From: Clostridia bacterium
Lineage (GTDB): Bacteria > Bacillota > Clostridia > Christensenellales > UBA1242
Reading direction: 5' to 3'
Assembly: GCA_900768425.1 (NCBI GenBank)
Contig: CAAGCR010000074.1
Coordinates: forward strand, 1-13,843
Length of the DNA: 13,843 nt
Part shown: piece after piece, positions 1-6,728 of the stretch
Layout: each line of letters begins with the position of its first letter
How positions within the stretch are numbered: the stretch's first letter is position 1
The notes under the pieces: generated by a model
Databases searched by the model: none
What the model saw: only the letters and a program-made list of their open reading frames with translations
What the model was told of the DNA's origin: nothing
Program-made: the position numbers and the translations under genes

Positions 1-2
1 AT

Positions 3-1280
3 GCCTATAATACAAATATAGAAAATTGTACTAACCAAGCAACCATAAAATGCTTATCCACAGGCGAAGGCATCTCATCGGCGGGTGGCATAGTAGGGTA
101 TGGATTTAATACAGACATTATCGGTTGTAAAGTTATTCCCAACAAAGATATAGATAGAATAAATGGTGGTGGCGGTGGTTCATCATCTAGCACAAGTTAT
201 AGAGGCGGCATATCCGGCAATGTTTATGGTGGAAAAACAGAAGAAAGTTACAATATGTTAGATATTACTGCATCCGGCACAAATAGTTCATATGCAGGCG
301 GAATTGTGGGCTATGCTTCTAATCATGCCATAAGTAATTGTTTTAATCGTGGTCGCATTAAAGCAACAGCGAATGAAACAACATCAACATCTAACATAAG
401 TAATTCACAAAGTTCAGATAATGTAAGTTTATCTTCAAGTGGTTATACAATAATAACAAAAACCACACAAGCATATGCTGGCGGAATTGCCGGATATTCT
501 TCAAGTGCAATAAATTACTGTTATAGCATTGGTAGTGTGTCTGGCGGTAGAAAACGTGTAATTATCACAAATGATAGTGCTTTTAATACCTCTGAAACCG
601 AAACATCAGGATTTGGCTCACATTACAATAGAAACGGAACAATAAAAGTAACAAATACATCTTCAAAAATAAGTTCTACATTATCATATGATAACGGTTT
701 ATATTTTTCGGGAATAAATGGTTATCCGGGCAAGTATGGCACAAATTGTTATAGTAGTTTTAATAATTTGTCAAACTCTATGGATTTTGTTGTAAATTAT
801 GAAAAATCATATAGTTGTACAACAACGGTAGTAACCAATAGTACTCCATCAACATCAAATTCAAGTGGCGTATTGGCTTCAAAAAATATAACAAATAATA
901 CCAATAAAGCTTATTCTGAAATAAGCGTTGGGGTAGATAATCATCGTACAGATTGTTCAAATACTTATGCAAAACTTAGTGTTGATACAAGTAACAGTAA
1001 ATTGACATTAACTATAGGAACTACTTATAACTACACAACTGGTGCATTATGGTGGAAAGAAGACCATCACGACCCGAAATCAATAACTGCATACTCAGTT
1101 GCTTATAGTAGAGTACGAAATTATGATATGTATGAAAGTGGTACATCATCAAAGTTTAATGGCTCAGACAAATCATTACCTTCAGGTTTCTCTAATAAAA
1201 TTTGGGCATTTAGTTCAATAATAAACAATGGTTATCCACATTTGGTAAAAAATTATTGGCAAGATAGTGCAAAAAAATAA
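3..1280 (+). CDS. GLUG-repeat surface/adhesin-like protein, 3' part only
   Basis: The frame is open from the left edge of the window to a TAA at 1278, giving 425 residues without a start, so the true N-terminus (and any signal peptide) lies outside. An internal ATG at 255 is not the start, because the same repeat pattern continues upstream of it. The protein carries four GLUG-like units with a Gly-Gly-Ile-x-Gly-aromatic core near residues 28, 68, 99 and 160 of the visible part, each followed by a short stretch with a Cys, as in GLUG proteins. The rest is very rich in Ser, Thr and Asn. The C-terminus (Ile-Trp ... Asn-Asn-Gly-Tyr-Pro-His-Leu) resembles the end of many GLUG proteins. No LPXTG, transmembrane anchor or dockerin is visible. 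The family is extracellular and often adhesive or of unknown role; the exact function here cannot be inferred. A strong terminator follows within 25 bp. Confidence 0.8.
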   Translation, partial: AYNTNIENCTNQATIKCLSTGEGISSAGGIVGYGFNTDIIGCKVIPNKDIDRINGGGGGSSSSTSYRGGISGNVYGGKTEESYNMLDITASGTNSSYAGGIVGYASNHAISNCFNRGRIKATANETTSTSNISNSQSSDNVSLSSSGYTIITKTTQAYAGGIAGYSSSAINYCYSIGSVSGGRKRVIITNDSAFNTSETETSGFGSHYNRNGTIKVTNTSSKISSTLSYDNGLYFSGINGYPGKYGTNCYSSFNNLSNSMDFVVNYEKSYSCTTTVVTNSTPSTSNSSGVLASKNITNNTNKAYSEISVGVDNHRTDCSNTYAKLSVDTSNSKLTLTIGTTYNYTTGALWWKEDHHDPKSITAYSVAYSRVRNYDMYESGTSSKFNGSDKSLPSGFSNKIWAFSSIINNGYPHLVKNYWQDSAKK

Positions 1281-1304
1281 TTTAATAAATATATAAAATG
1301 AAAC

Positions 1305-1358
1305 AAAAAGACAAATTGTTGTTTTGGGATAACCAAATTATAACAATTTGTCTTTTTT
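1305..1358. terminator. Bidirectional Rho-independent terminator
   Basis: A perfect 16-bp stem (1305-1320 with 1342-1357) has an A-run on its left arm and a T-run on its right arm. The loop contains a smaller TTTGG/CCAAA pairing. It lies between the convergent GLUG-protein and ABC-ATPase genes and can serve both. Confidence 0.9.
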
Positions 1359-1407
1359 GTTTAAGAATTTATTTGTGTTGTAAAGATGGATAAATTAAAT
1401 TTATACA

Positions 1408-2049
1408 CTAATCAATGCTACCAGAAGTAAAGTGTATTTCACGCGAGCAAATATCTTTAACTTTGTTGTAATTATCGCAAACAAGTATTGTGGTGACATT
1501 TTTGCTTAAAAATAAGTCTTTAATTAAATTGACAAAAGCATTTGCTTCTTCTTCGTTTAGGTTGTCAAAAATATCATCAACCAATAAAACTTTTAAATTA
1601 CGCATAGATAATCTTACAAAAGATATTAAATATTTTTCGTATAAATCTAAGTCCTGAATTTTAATATTTCTGTATTTTTCTATTTTAAAATCTATCAATA
1701 CTTGGTTAATTTTTAACTCAATATCATTTTTGTTAACTTTGCGTTCTTGTAAAACATATTTTAAATTTTCATAGACTGTTTTATTCTCAAAAAATACAGG
1801 GGTAGCGGGAACATAACCCAACTCAATATCTGTACTAAAATCTATGTTTCGTACTTCGCGACCATTTATAAAAATTTCACCTTTATCATATTTTTCAAGC
1901 CCAGCAATTGCTCTTAAAAGTGTTGTCCTTCCGCTATGTTTAAGACCAGTTAATGCCACGCATTCGCCTTCTTGTACTTTTAAATTAATGTTATATAACG
2001 CATAATATTCGCGTATATATTTTAAATATAAATCTTTAACTTCTATCAT
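1408..2049 (-). CDS. Degenerate ABC-type ATP-binding protein
   Basis: This is a 213-residue protein with the overall layout of a single ABC nucleotide-binding domain. The start Met-Ile-Glu-Val-Lys-Asp-Leu is typical of the fold. A TTG 18 bp upstream could extend it by six residues, but it has no ribosome binding site. Each functional motif is altered. The Walker A is GLKHSGRTT (35-43), with Arg41 in place of the invariant Lys. The Q-loop Gln is Ala82 in Tyr-Val-Pro-Ala. The LSGGQ signature aligns to LDLYE (134-138). Walker B is VLLVDD (154-159), with Asp159 in place of the catalytic Glu. The H-loop His aligns to Asp192 or Cys191. The spacing of these elements is normal and the frame is intact, so it does not look like a decaying pseudogene. 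No permease gene is adjacent; it is divergent from murA. Transport, a regulatory ABC role or a structural role are all possible; hydrolysis looks doubtful. Confidence 0.75.
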   Translation of the reverse strand: MIEVKDLYLKYIREYYALYNINLKVQEGECVALTGLKHSGRTTLLRAIAGLEKYDKGEIFINGREVRNIDFSTDIELGYVPATPVFFENKTVYENLKYVLQERKVNKNDIELKINQVLIDFKIEKYRNIKIQDLDLYEKYLISFVRLSMRNLKVLLVDDIFDNLNEEEANAFVNLIKDLFLSKNVTTILVCDNYNKVKDICSREIHFTSGSID

Positions 2050-2057
2050 ATTATAAT

Positions 2058-2086
2058 ATATTATCAAAAAAATGAAATTTTAACAA
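2058..2086 (-). promoter_or_regulatory. Possible promoter of the ABC-type gene
   Basis: On the minus strand, TTGTTA (2086-2081) is followed after 17 bp by TAATAT (2063-2058). Transcription would begin about 1-3 bases before the ATG at 2049, giving an almost leaderless mRNA. This agrees with the absence of any Shine-Dalgarno sequence there. In such AT-rich DNA a chance match is possible. Confidence 0.35.
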
Positions 2087-2287
2087 ATGATTTTATATAT
2101 TTTTCTTTAAGTAAATGATTTCAAAAGAAAACAAAAAAATTTGAAGTGATTTTTCATTTATTTTTGGAATTAACACATATTTTTTTTGTATAAAGTGCTT
2201 GTTAATTTATATACATTTTTGGCAATATCAAACATTAATTTAACCTTTATATATAAAAATCCATATATTAATTTGGATAGGTGATAT

Positions 2288-3547
2288 ATGGAATCTTTTA
2301 TTATTAACGGACAAAAGAGTTTAAATGGGCAAATTAAAGTTTGTACAGCAAAAAATGCTTTACTACCGATCCTTGCCGGTTGTTTAATGTGTGATGGCAT
2401 TGTTACCTTGCACGATGTTACATATTATGAAGATATTAACAATATGCTAAATATTTTGCAATCTCTTGGTATAAAAATCAAAAAAGAAGAAAACCAATTG
2501 GTTTTGGACTGCACAAATGTAAGCAAATATATTATTCCGTTAGAACTTGCAGGCAAACTAAGAGCATCTGTATTTTGTTTAGGACCTATTTTGTCAAGGT
2601 TGAAAAAGGCAAGACTCGCTTACCCAGGCGGGTGTAGTATAGGGCTAAGAAAAATAGATATACACTTAACTTGTTTGCAAGAACTTGGTGCAAAAATAAT
2701 TGATAAACATGGATACATAACCGCATATGCAGAAAATATGAAAGCAGGGCAAGTGCATATGTCTTTCCCGAGCGTTGGAGCTACCGAAAACTTAATAATG
2801 GCATCTATATTTTTAAAAGGGAAAACAACACTTTTAGGTGTTGCAAAAGAACCGGAAATTTGTGATTTATGTAACTTTTTAAATGCTCTAGGTGCAAATA
2901 TTAAAGGGGCGGGAACAGATACTATTGAAATAGTTGGTGTAAATAAACTGGGTGGTGGAGAATATAAACCAATACCGGATAGAATAATAGCCGGTACATA
3001 CTTAATGTTGCCATTAATTGCAGGCGGTGAAATTGAAATTAATAATATTAACCCAAAACATATCACCGCACTTACATATCTACTAAAAAATAACAGTTGC
3101 AAAATACATATTAAAAGTGATAAAATAATTGTGGCTAAAAAAGGGCGCTTAAAAAATTTTAAAAAAGTGGAAACTTTGCCATATCCACATTTTGCAACAG
3201 ATTTGCAACAACCACTAACAACGTTGTCTTGTTTATGCAAAGGCACTACAATTATTACAGAAAATATGTTTGAAAGCCGTTTCAAACACGTTCCTGAATT
3301 AATTAAAATGGGTGCAAAAATTAATATTTGTGAGTCTAGCATTGTTATTGATGGGGTTAGTGAACTGTATGGTGCGGAAGTAGAAACCTTTGATTTGCGT
3401 GGCGGTGCATCTCTTGTGCTTGCTGGCCTTGGTGCAAATGGTTATACAACAATAAAAAATGTTGGAATAATAGATAGGGGATATTATAAGTTAGAAGATG
3501 CACTTAAAGGCTTAGGTGCAGATATAAAAAGAATAAAAACTGATTAG
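2288..3547 (+). CDS. murA: UDP-N-acetylglucosamine 1-carboxyvinyltransferase
   Basis: MurA transfers enolpyruvate from phosphoenolpyruvate to UDP-GlcNAc in the cytoplasm, the first committed step of peptidoglycan precursor synthesis and the target of fosfomycin. The 419-residue length is standard. Residue positions match the E. coli enzyme almost exactly: Lys22-Asn23 in TAKNA, the active-site loop PGGCSIG with Cys116 (fosfomycin-sensitive form, not the Asp variant), Arg121, Asp305 in ATDLQ, Arg371 in DLRGG and Arg397 in IDRGY. The start follows an AGGTG ribosome binding site at 2279-2283. Low-GC Firmicutes often have two copies (MurA and MurZ), and I cannot tell which one this is. It is followed by ftsQ after 205 bp that hold a hairpin-rich repeat. 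Confidence 0.97.
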   Translation: MESFIINGQKSLNGQIKVCTAKNALLPILAGCLMCDGIVTLHDVTYYEDINNMLNILQSLGIKIKKEENQLVLDCTNVSKYIIPLELAGKLRASVFCLGPILSRLKKARLAYPGGCSIGLRKIDIHLTCLQELGAKIIDKHGYITAYAENMKAGQVHMSFPSVGATENLIMASIFLKGKTTLLGVAKEPEICDLCNFLNALGANIKGAGTDTIEIVGVNKLGGGEYKPIPDRIIAGTYLMLPLIAGGEIEINNINPKHITALTYLLKNNSCKIHIKSDKIIVAKKGRLKNFKKVETLPYPHFATDLQQPLTTLSCLCKGTTIITENMFESRFKHVPELIKMGAKINICESSIVIDGVSELYGAEVETFDLRGGASLVLAGLGANGYTTIKNVGIIDRGYYKLEDALKGLGADIKRIKTD

Positions 3548-3564
3548 TTTTTGTTTATATATGT

Positions 3565-3691
3565 TTAGTTGTAAACCAACCATCGGAAGTAAAATTTTGC
3601 TATCACAAAATTTTTGAAATTGTTTTCGCAATTTCGTTTGCTACCGCAAACCCTTCCTAGCAATTTTATAAAAATTATGAAAAACAACTAA
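3565..3691 (+). repeat. Multi-hairpin intergenic repeat, copy 1
   Basis: Three consecutive hairpins lie inside an outer pairing. Hairpin 1 is 3591-3599/3606-3614 (9 bp perfect), hairpin 2 is 3616-3622/3629-3635 (GAAATTG/CAATTTC) and hairpin 3 is 3636-3641/3646-3651 (GTTTGC/GCAAAC), directly abutting hairpin 2. GGAAG (3585-3589) can close all three with CTTCC (3653-3657), and TTAGTTGT (3565-3572) can pair with ACAACTAA (3684-3691). A diverged shorter copy follows ftsQ at 4572-4620. Confidence 0.7.
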
Positions 3692-3752
3692 TTTTTGTTT
3701 GTTATAAGCAAACATTTTGAAAATATATACTATAAATAAGTTAAGAGGAAAT

Positions 3753-4571
3753 ATGAAATACAAAAGATTAATTATTATTTTAAGTAGTGTGATATTTATT
3801 GTTGTGCTATGCACAATACTTTCTTTTACCTTGTTTAGAGTGCATAATATTAGTTTGGATTTTCAAAATGCAACAGTAGAATTTGCCGATGAAACTGTGC
3901 AAAATGAAGTTATACAGTCTGCCGATGTAAATACCAAAATTCCTATTTTTGCATTAAATAAATCACAAATTGCTGAAAGGTTAGAAAAAAGAAACCCAAA
4001 ACTAAAAGTTATTAACCTAGAAACAGTTTTCCCTAACAAACTTATTATACATTGTGCCGAAAGAGAAAAAACTTTTTGCGTTAAAGCACGAGAAGATGTT
4101 TATTATATTTGTGATGATAATCTTAAAGTGTTAAAAGTTGTAGGTGAGCCAACAAGTCAAACACAGGGCAATATGGTTCATTTGTCCGGCGTAACAGTTC
4201 TAAATACCGGTGCAGTTGATGGCGATTTATTAGATTTGTACGAAGGCGAAAATGTAATAACAAAAATCTCCACAGCATTTGCCTATAACAATAAAAATAT
4301 AACCGATATAAAATGTATGTTTAAAAGCATAGACTTTAAATATGAAACAAATCTCTATCTTTGTAAGGCGACTCCTACTCTTACATTTATTACATATGAT
4401 AATTTTAAAATAGAAATAAGAAACGCTGATTCATATTTGATTACTAAAATCAACTTAATGCTTAATTATGTTCCACAAATACCACAATATTATAAAAAAT
4501 ATAAATTAGTTTTAGATATTAATCCAAACAATTCAAAGGATATTTATAAAGTCTTGGAGGAGTTAATCTAA
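3753..4571 (+). CDS. ftsQ: Cell division protein FtsQ/DivIB
   Basis: FtsQ/DivIB is a bitopic membrane protein of the divisome that bridges early and late division proteins and acts mainly outside the membrane. I place the start at the ATG at 3753 because an AAGAGGAA ribosome binding site (3743-3750) precedes it; the longer form would need a TTG at 3717 with no such site. The resulting 272 residues have a short basic N-terminus, one transmembrane helix (about 5-28) and a POTRA-like domain (about 30-100), in which the conserved pattern of hydrophobic residues, Phe-Pro-Asn and Glu-Arg (PNKLIIHCAERE) is visible. A beta-rich region follows and ends in a Leu-Asp-Ile-Asn stretch near the C-terminus. 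Sequence conservation in this family is low, so the call rests on topology, the POTRA pattern and the neighbouring murA, a common pairing in Firmicutes division and cell-wall clusters. Confidence 0.85.
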   Translation: MKYKRLIIILSSVIFIVVLCTILSFTLFRVHNISLDFQNATVEFADETVQNEVIQSADVNTKIPIFALNKSQIAERLEKRNPKLKVINLETVFPNKLIIHCAEREKTFCVKAREDVYYICDDNLKVLKVVGEPTSQTQGNMVHLSGVTVLNTGAVDGDLLDLYEGENVITKISTAFAYNNKNITDIKCMFKSIDFKYETNLYLCKATPTLTFITYDNFKIEIRNADSYLITKINLMLNYVPQIPQYYKKYKLVLDINPNNSKDIYKVLEELI

Positions 4572-4620
4572 TTTTTGAAACTGCTTCGTAATTTCGTTTG
4601 ATACTCAAACACTTCCTTGC
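4572..4620 (+). repeat. Multi-hairpin intergenic repeat, copy 2 (shorter)
   Basis: This aligns with 3611-3661: a shared TTTTTGAAA..TG core, then TTCG.AATTTCGTTTG, then CAAAC and CTTCC. It keeps hairpin 3 (GTTTG 4596-4600/CAAAC 4606-4610) and an imperfect hairpin 2 (4577-4583/4589-4595), and lacks hairpin 1. GGAGG inside the end of ftsQ (4556-4560) can pair with CTTCC (4612-4616) using one wobble pair, mirroring the outer stem of copy 1. Confidence 0.65.
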
Positions 4621-4721
4621 TTAAATTTGCATTATAAAAATAAAATCACACTAGTCTGTTTTTCATTTTTAAACTATAAAAGTAATGATTAAAACTATAA
4701 ATATCACAATAAGGAGTAAAT

Positions 4722-5336
4722 ATGCACATTATAGGTTTTCAACCAATTTATGATGAAAATTCTAAGGTGTTAATTGTCGGCACGCATCCATCACCAGATG
4801 GATATAAAAAGGGAATGTTTTATTCTAGCAAATTTAATTCATTCTGGCGAATTTTAGATAGTGTTTTAAATACAAATTTTTGCGATAGCATAAACAAACT
4901 CATCCCAGATGCTGATAATTATGAAATTATAAATGAAATCAAACAAAAATTATATACAAACAAAATTGCGATATGCGATGCAATTAAAGAGTGCGATGGT
5001 GGCGGAACAGACACACAAATAAAAAATGAAATTTTAAGAGATAAATCTGAAATAAAGACAATCATAGAAAATAGCAAAATAGAAACAATTTTATGTACCA
5101 GCGGTGATGCAAAAAAATATTTTATAAGAATTTTTAATGACAGCAAAAAAGCAATTATAAAAAACGCAATTCAATCATTACAAGAATATATGGGCAATTT
5201 AAAAATAGAAGAACCAATAATAGAAAAACTTTTGTCACCATCACCAATGCTTAAAAGATGCGGAATAACCGATGAACAAAGACAAGCACAATGGAAAGAA
5301 TTGTTTACAAAAGCACTAAATAAAAATAATAGATAG
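4722..5336 (+). CDS. Uracil-DNA glycosylase superfamily protein, family 6-like
   Basis: The 204-residue protein fits the hypoxanthine/deoxyinosine (and uracil) DNA glycosylase branch of the UDG superfamily, which removes deaminated bases to start base-excision repair. The N-terminus has the family layout: Gly-Phe-x-Pro-Ile, then the strand VLIVGTHPSP (16-25, in place of the usual VLILGSxPG), then YSSKFNSFW (34-42). Asn39 there falls where the proposed catalytic Asn of this family sits. A DAIKECDGGGTDTQIKN stretch matches the family's Asp...Cys...Gly...Asp...Ile-x-Asn segment. Motif 2 is LLSPSP (170-175), in place of the usual LPSTSP. The start follows AAGGAG (4711-4716) by 5 bases. The gene stands alone. 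The deviations in both motifs mean substrate preference should not be assumed. Confidence 0.75.
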   Translation: MHIIGFQPIYDENSKVLIVGTHPSPDGYKKGMFYSSKFNSFWRILDSVLNTNFCDSINKLIPDADNYEIINEIKQKLYTNKIAICDAIKECDGGGTDTQIKNEILRDKSEIKTIIENSKIETILCTSGDAKKYFIRIFNDSKKAIIKNAIQSLQEYMGNLKIEEPIIEKLLSPSPMLKRCGITDEQRQAQWKELFTKALNKNNR

Positions 5337-5477
5337 CATATATGCAACTCTTATGTATTATGAAATTTCTGTACTATTGAAATATTTGTTTAAAACAAAA
5401 ATACAACCATAATTTATTTTCACAATACCATATCATATATGTAAAAGTGAACATTTTTGTTTACTGGCAAGTTTTTT

Positions 5478-5520
5478 AAAAGGTAACTTAATGAATATGA
5501 AATCATTACAAAACCTTTTT
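5478..5520 (+). terminator. Probable terminator hairpin after the glycosylase gene
   Basis: AAAAGGT (5478-5484) pairs with ACCTTTT (5513-5519), and inside it TAATGA (5489-5494) pairs with TCATTA (5503-5508) across a symmetric internal loop. A short T-run ends the structure. It lies about 140 bp after the stop codon, so the assignment to that gene is tentative. A further 8-bp hairpin at 5446-5465 lies just upstream. Confidence 0.45.
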
Positions 5521-5569
5521 ACAAAAGTTGTCAAGTTGTCACGCAATTAAATTACATAAAGAACCCCAA

Positions 5570-5623
5570 CAACAAATTTTTAAATTATAAAAAAATTTTA
5601 AAAAAAGTTGTAAAAATTTGTTG
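5570..5623. repeat. 13-bp inverted repeat overlapping the tRNA promoter
   Basis: CAACAAATTTTTA (5570-5582) is the perfect reverse complement of 5611-5623, with a 28-base AT-rich loop. The right arm runs into the first bases of the -35 box of the tRNA-Val promoter. Confidence 0.6.
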
Positions 5624-5649
5624 ACATACATTTTATAATATGGTAATAT
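5621..5649 (+). promoter_or_regulatory. Promoter of tRNA-Val
   Basis: A consensus -35 TTGACA (5621-5626), exactly 17 bp, then TAATAT (5644-5649). The predicted start is near 5656, about 17 bases before the mature tRNA 5' end. Confidence 0.85.
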
Positions 5650-5672
5650 AACACAGTCGTTAAAAAGCGAAT

Positions 5673-5749
5673 GGGAGTTTAGCTCAGTTGGTTAGAGCAT
5701 CTGCCTTACAAGCAGAGGGTCATAGGTTCGAGTCCTTTAACTCCCACCA
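5673..5749 (+). tRNA. tRNA-Val (anticodon UAC), CCA encoded
   Basis: The gene folds as a full cloverleaf: acceptor stem GGGAGTT/AACTCCC, D-arm GCTC/GAGC, anticodon stem TCTGC/GCAGA with TAC at 5707-5709, and T-loop TTCGAGT. The discriminator A (5746) is followed by a genomically encoded CCA (5747-5749). The T-stem ATAGG/CCTTT holds one T-T mismatch (5723 with 5737), which is unusual. It has its own promoter and terminator and is the only RNA gene seen here. Confidence 0.97.
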
Positions 5750-5750
5750 T

Positions 5751-5799
5751 ATAGCAGTCATTAGATATTAAAAACACAATATCTAGTGGCTATTTTTTT
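5751..5799 (+). terminator. Terminator of the tRNA-Val unit
   Basis: ATAGC (5751-5755) pairs with GCTAT (5789-5793), and the inner CATTAGATATT pairs with AATATCTAGTG with one wobble. Seven T's follow at 5793-5799. Confidence 0.85.
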
Positions 5800-6122
5800 G
5801 TAAGAAGTAGCAAAGTTTTGTTTTAGTTATAATTATGAATTGTAGGTAAACGGTACTAAGGGCTGGATACTTGTTTTCAACGAATGTTAATTTGTAAAGG
5901 AATGAAAAGTTAGTTTTTATTCTTAAATAAATATATGCAAGAAAATGTAATGCCAATTTATATAAAATGTGATATCCGGTTTATTGTTGTATTTCATTTA
6001 GCTACTTAAAAATTAACATAATTAAATTTTAATCTTATATGTTTATAAACAATGTGAGAAAATGTTATATTACATTTACCTACAATAAATATCAATAAAG
6101 GTGATATTTTTTATAAATATTG
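5800..6122. other. Gene-free stretch between tRNA-Val and the XRE regulator
   Basis: No supported coding sequence. The only longer frame is a 24-codon one at 5935 without a ribosome binding site. The one structural signal is a 12-bp perfect inverted pair, ATTGTAGGTAAA at 5839-5850 and its reverse complement at 6075-6086, enclosing 224 bp. Confidence 0.5.
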
Positions 6123-6151
6123 TTGACATTTACGGAAAAAGGATATATACT
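6123..6151 (+). promoter_or_regulatory. Promoter of the XRE regulator gene
   Basis: TTGACA (6123-6128), a 17-bp spacer and TATACT (6146-6151) form a near-consensus vegetative promoter. Transcription is predicted to start around 6158, leaving a leader of about 49 bases. Confidence 0.8.
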
Positions 6152-6165
6152 ACAAATAATTGTTA

Positions 6166-6179
6166 GTGTAAAAGTACAC
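6166..6179. promoter_or_regulatory. Operator-like dyad in the XRE gene leader
   Basis: GTGTA-AAAG-TACAC is a perfect 5-bp inverted repeat just downstream of the predicted transcription start. Its place suggests autorepression by the encoded HTH protein; that is inference from position only. Confidence 0.4.
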
Positions 6180-6206
6180 AAATTTAATTTATAGAAGGAT
6201 AATTAT

Positions 6207-6635
6207 ATGACAAACTTTAATGATACTTTACTAAATATTATGGGAAAAAAGAAAATGAATGCAAGAACATTTGCTATGTATGTTGGTATAAAAGATTCTA
6301 CTTTTAGAGATTTATTACGTAGTGAAAACATAATGCTTAGAAATGCTCTAAAAATTGTTGACAAACTCGGCACATCTTTAGATTACTTTGAAAAAAAGAC
6401 TAAAACATTTAACTGCGATTTCAAAAAAGATTATACTGTTGACTTATATAAAACAGTTAAACAATATTTGGCAGCCAATAAAATAAGTTATACTAGATTA
6501 TGTAAAGAAACCAAAATATCAAAAGCAAACCTAACTCGTTGGCAACAAGGTGGCGACCCTAAATATCAAACAATCGTAACTCTAGCAAATTATTTCAATG
6601 TATCAATAGATAAATTTATCGGTAGAGTAGATTAA
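6207..6635 (+). CDS. Tandem-HTH XRE-family transcriptional regulator
   Basis: The 142-residue protein consists almost wholly of two helix-turn-helix domains of the Cro/C1 type. The first (about 4-62) has its recognition region around Ala-Met-Tyr-Val-Gly-Ile-Lys-Asp-Ser-Thr-Phe and ends with the typical Leu-Gly-Thr-Ser-Leu-Asp-Tyr-Phe. The second (about 77-140) has Leu-Cys-Lys-Glu-Thr-Lys-Ile-Ser-Lys-Ala-Asn-Leu-Thr-Arg-Trp and ends with Phe-Asn-Val-Ser-Ile-Asp-Lys-Phe. No ligand-binding, protease or membrane domain follows. Translation starts after GAAGG (6194-6198) by 8 bases. The gene has its own promoter and terminator and no coupled partner, so its targets cannot be read from context. Two HTH domains in one chain may let a monomer or dimer contact a composite site. 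Confidence 0.85.
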   Translation: MTNFNDTLLNIMGKKKMNARTFAMYVGIKDSTFRDLLRSENIMLRNALKIVDKLGTSLDYFEKKTKTFNCDFKKDYTVDLYKTVKQYLAANKISYTRLCKETKISKANLTRWQQGGDPKYQTIVTLANYFNVSIDKFIGRVD

Positions 6636-6692
6636 TTAAATATTAATTTTAACTTATTTAATTAGTTTAAGTATTTAACCAAATAATACACT

Positions 6693-6728
6693 AAAACAAA
6701 CCTTACGCAATGTAGGGTTTGTTTTTTT
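6693..6728 (+). terminator. Terminator of the XRE regulator gene
   Basis: A 14-bp stem (6693-6706 with 6712-6725, one wobble pair) with a 5-base loop and a run of T's to 6728, 57 bp after the stop codon. Confidence 0.9.

Noticed and set aside
2620..3342. Long open frame on the minus strand inside murA
   Set aside because: It is fully antisense to an unmistakable murA with all catalytic residues; the low-GC codon bias opens the opposite frame.
3717..3752. N-terminal extension of ftsQ from a TTG
   Set aside because: The ATG at 3753 has a strong AAGAGGAA ribosome binding site, while the TTG has none.
5491..5550. A 19-codon frame preceded by AAAAGG
   Set aside because: Both its start codon and its apparent ribosome binding site are part of a hairpin that looks like a terminator, and nothing else supports translation.
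5935..6009. A 24-codon frame in the tRNA-XRE gap
   Set aside because: There is no ribosome binding site and no recognisable sequence; frames of this length are expected by chance.
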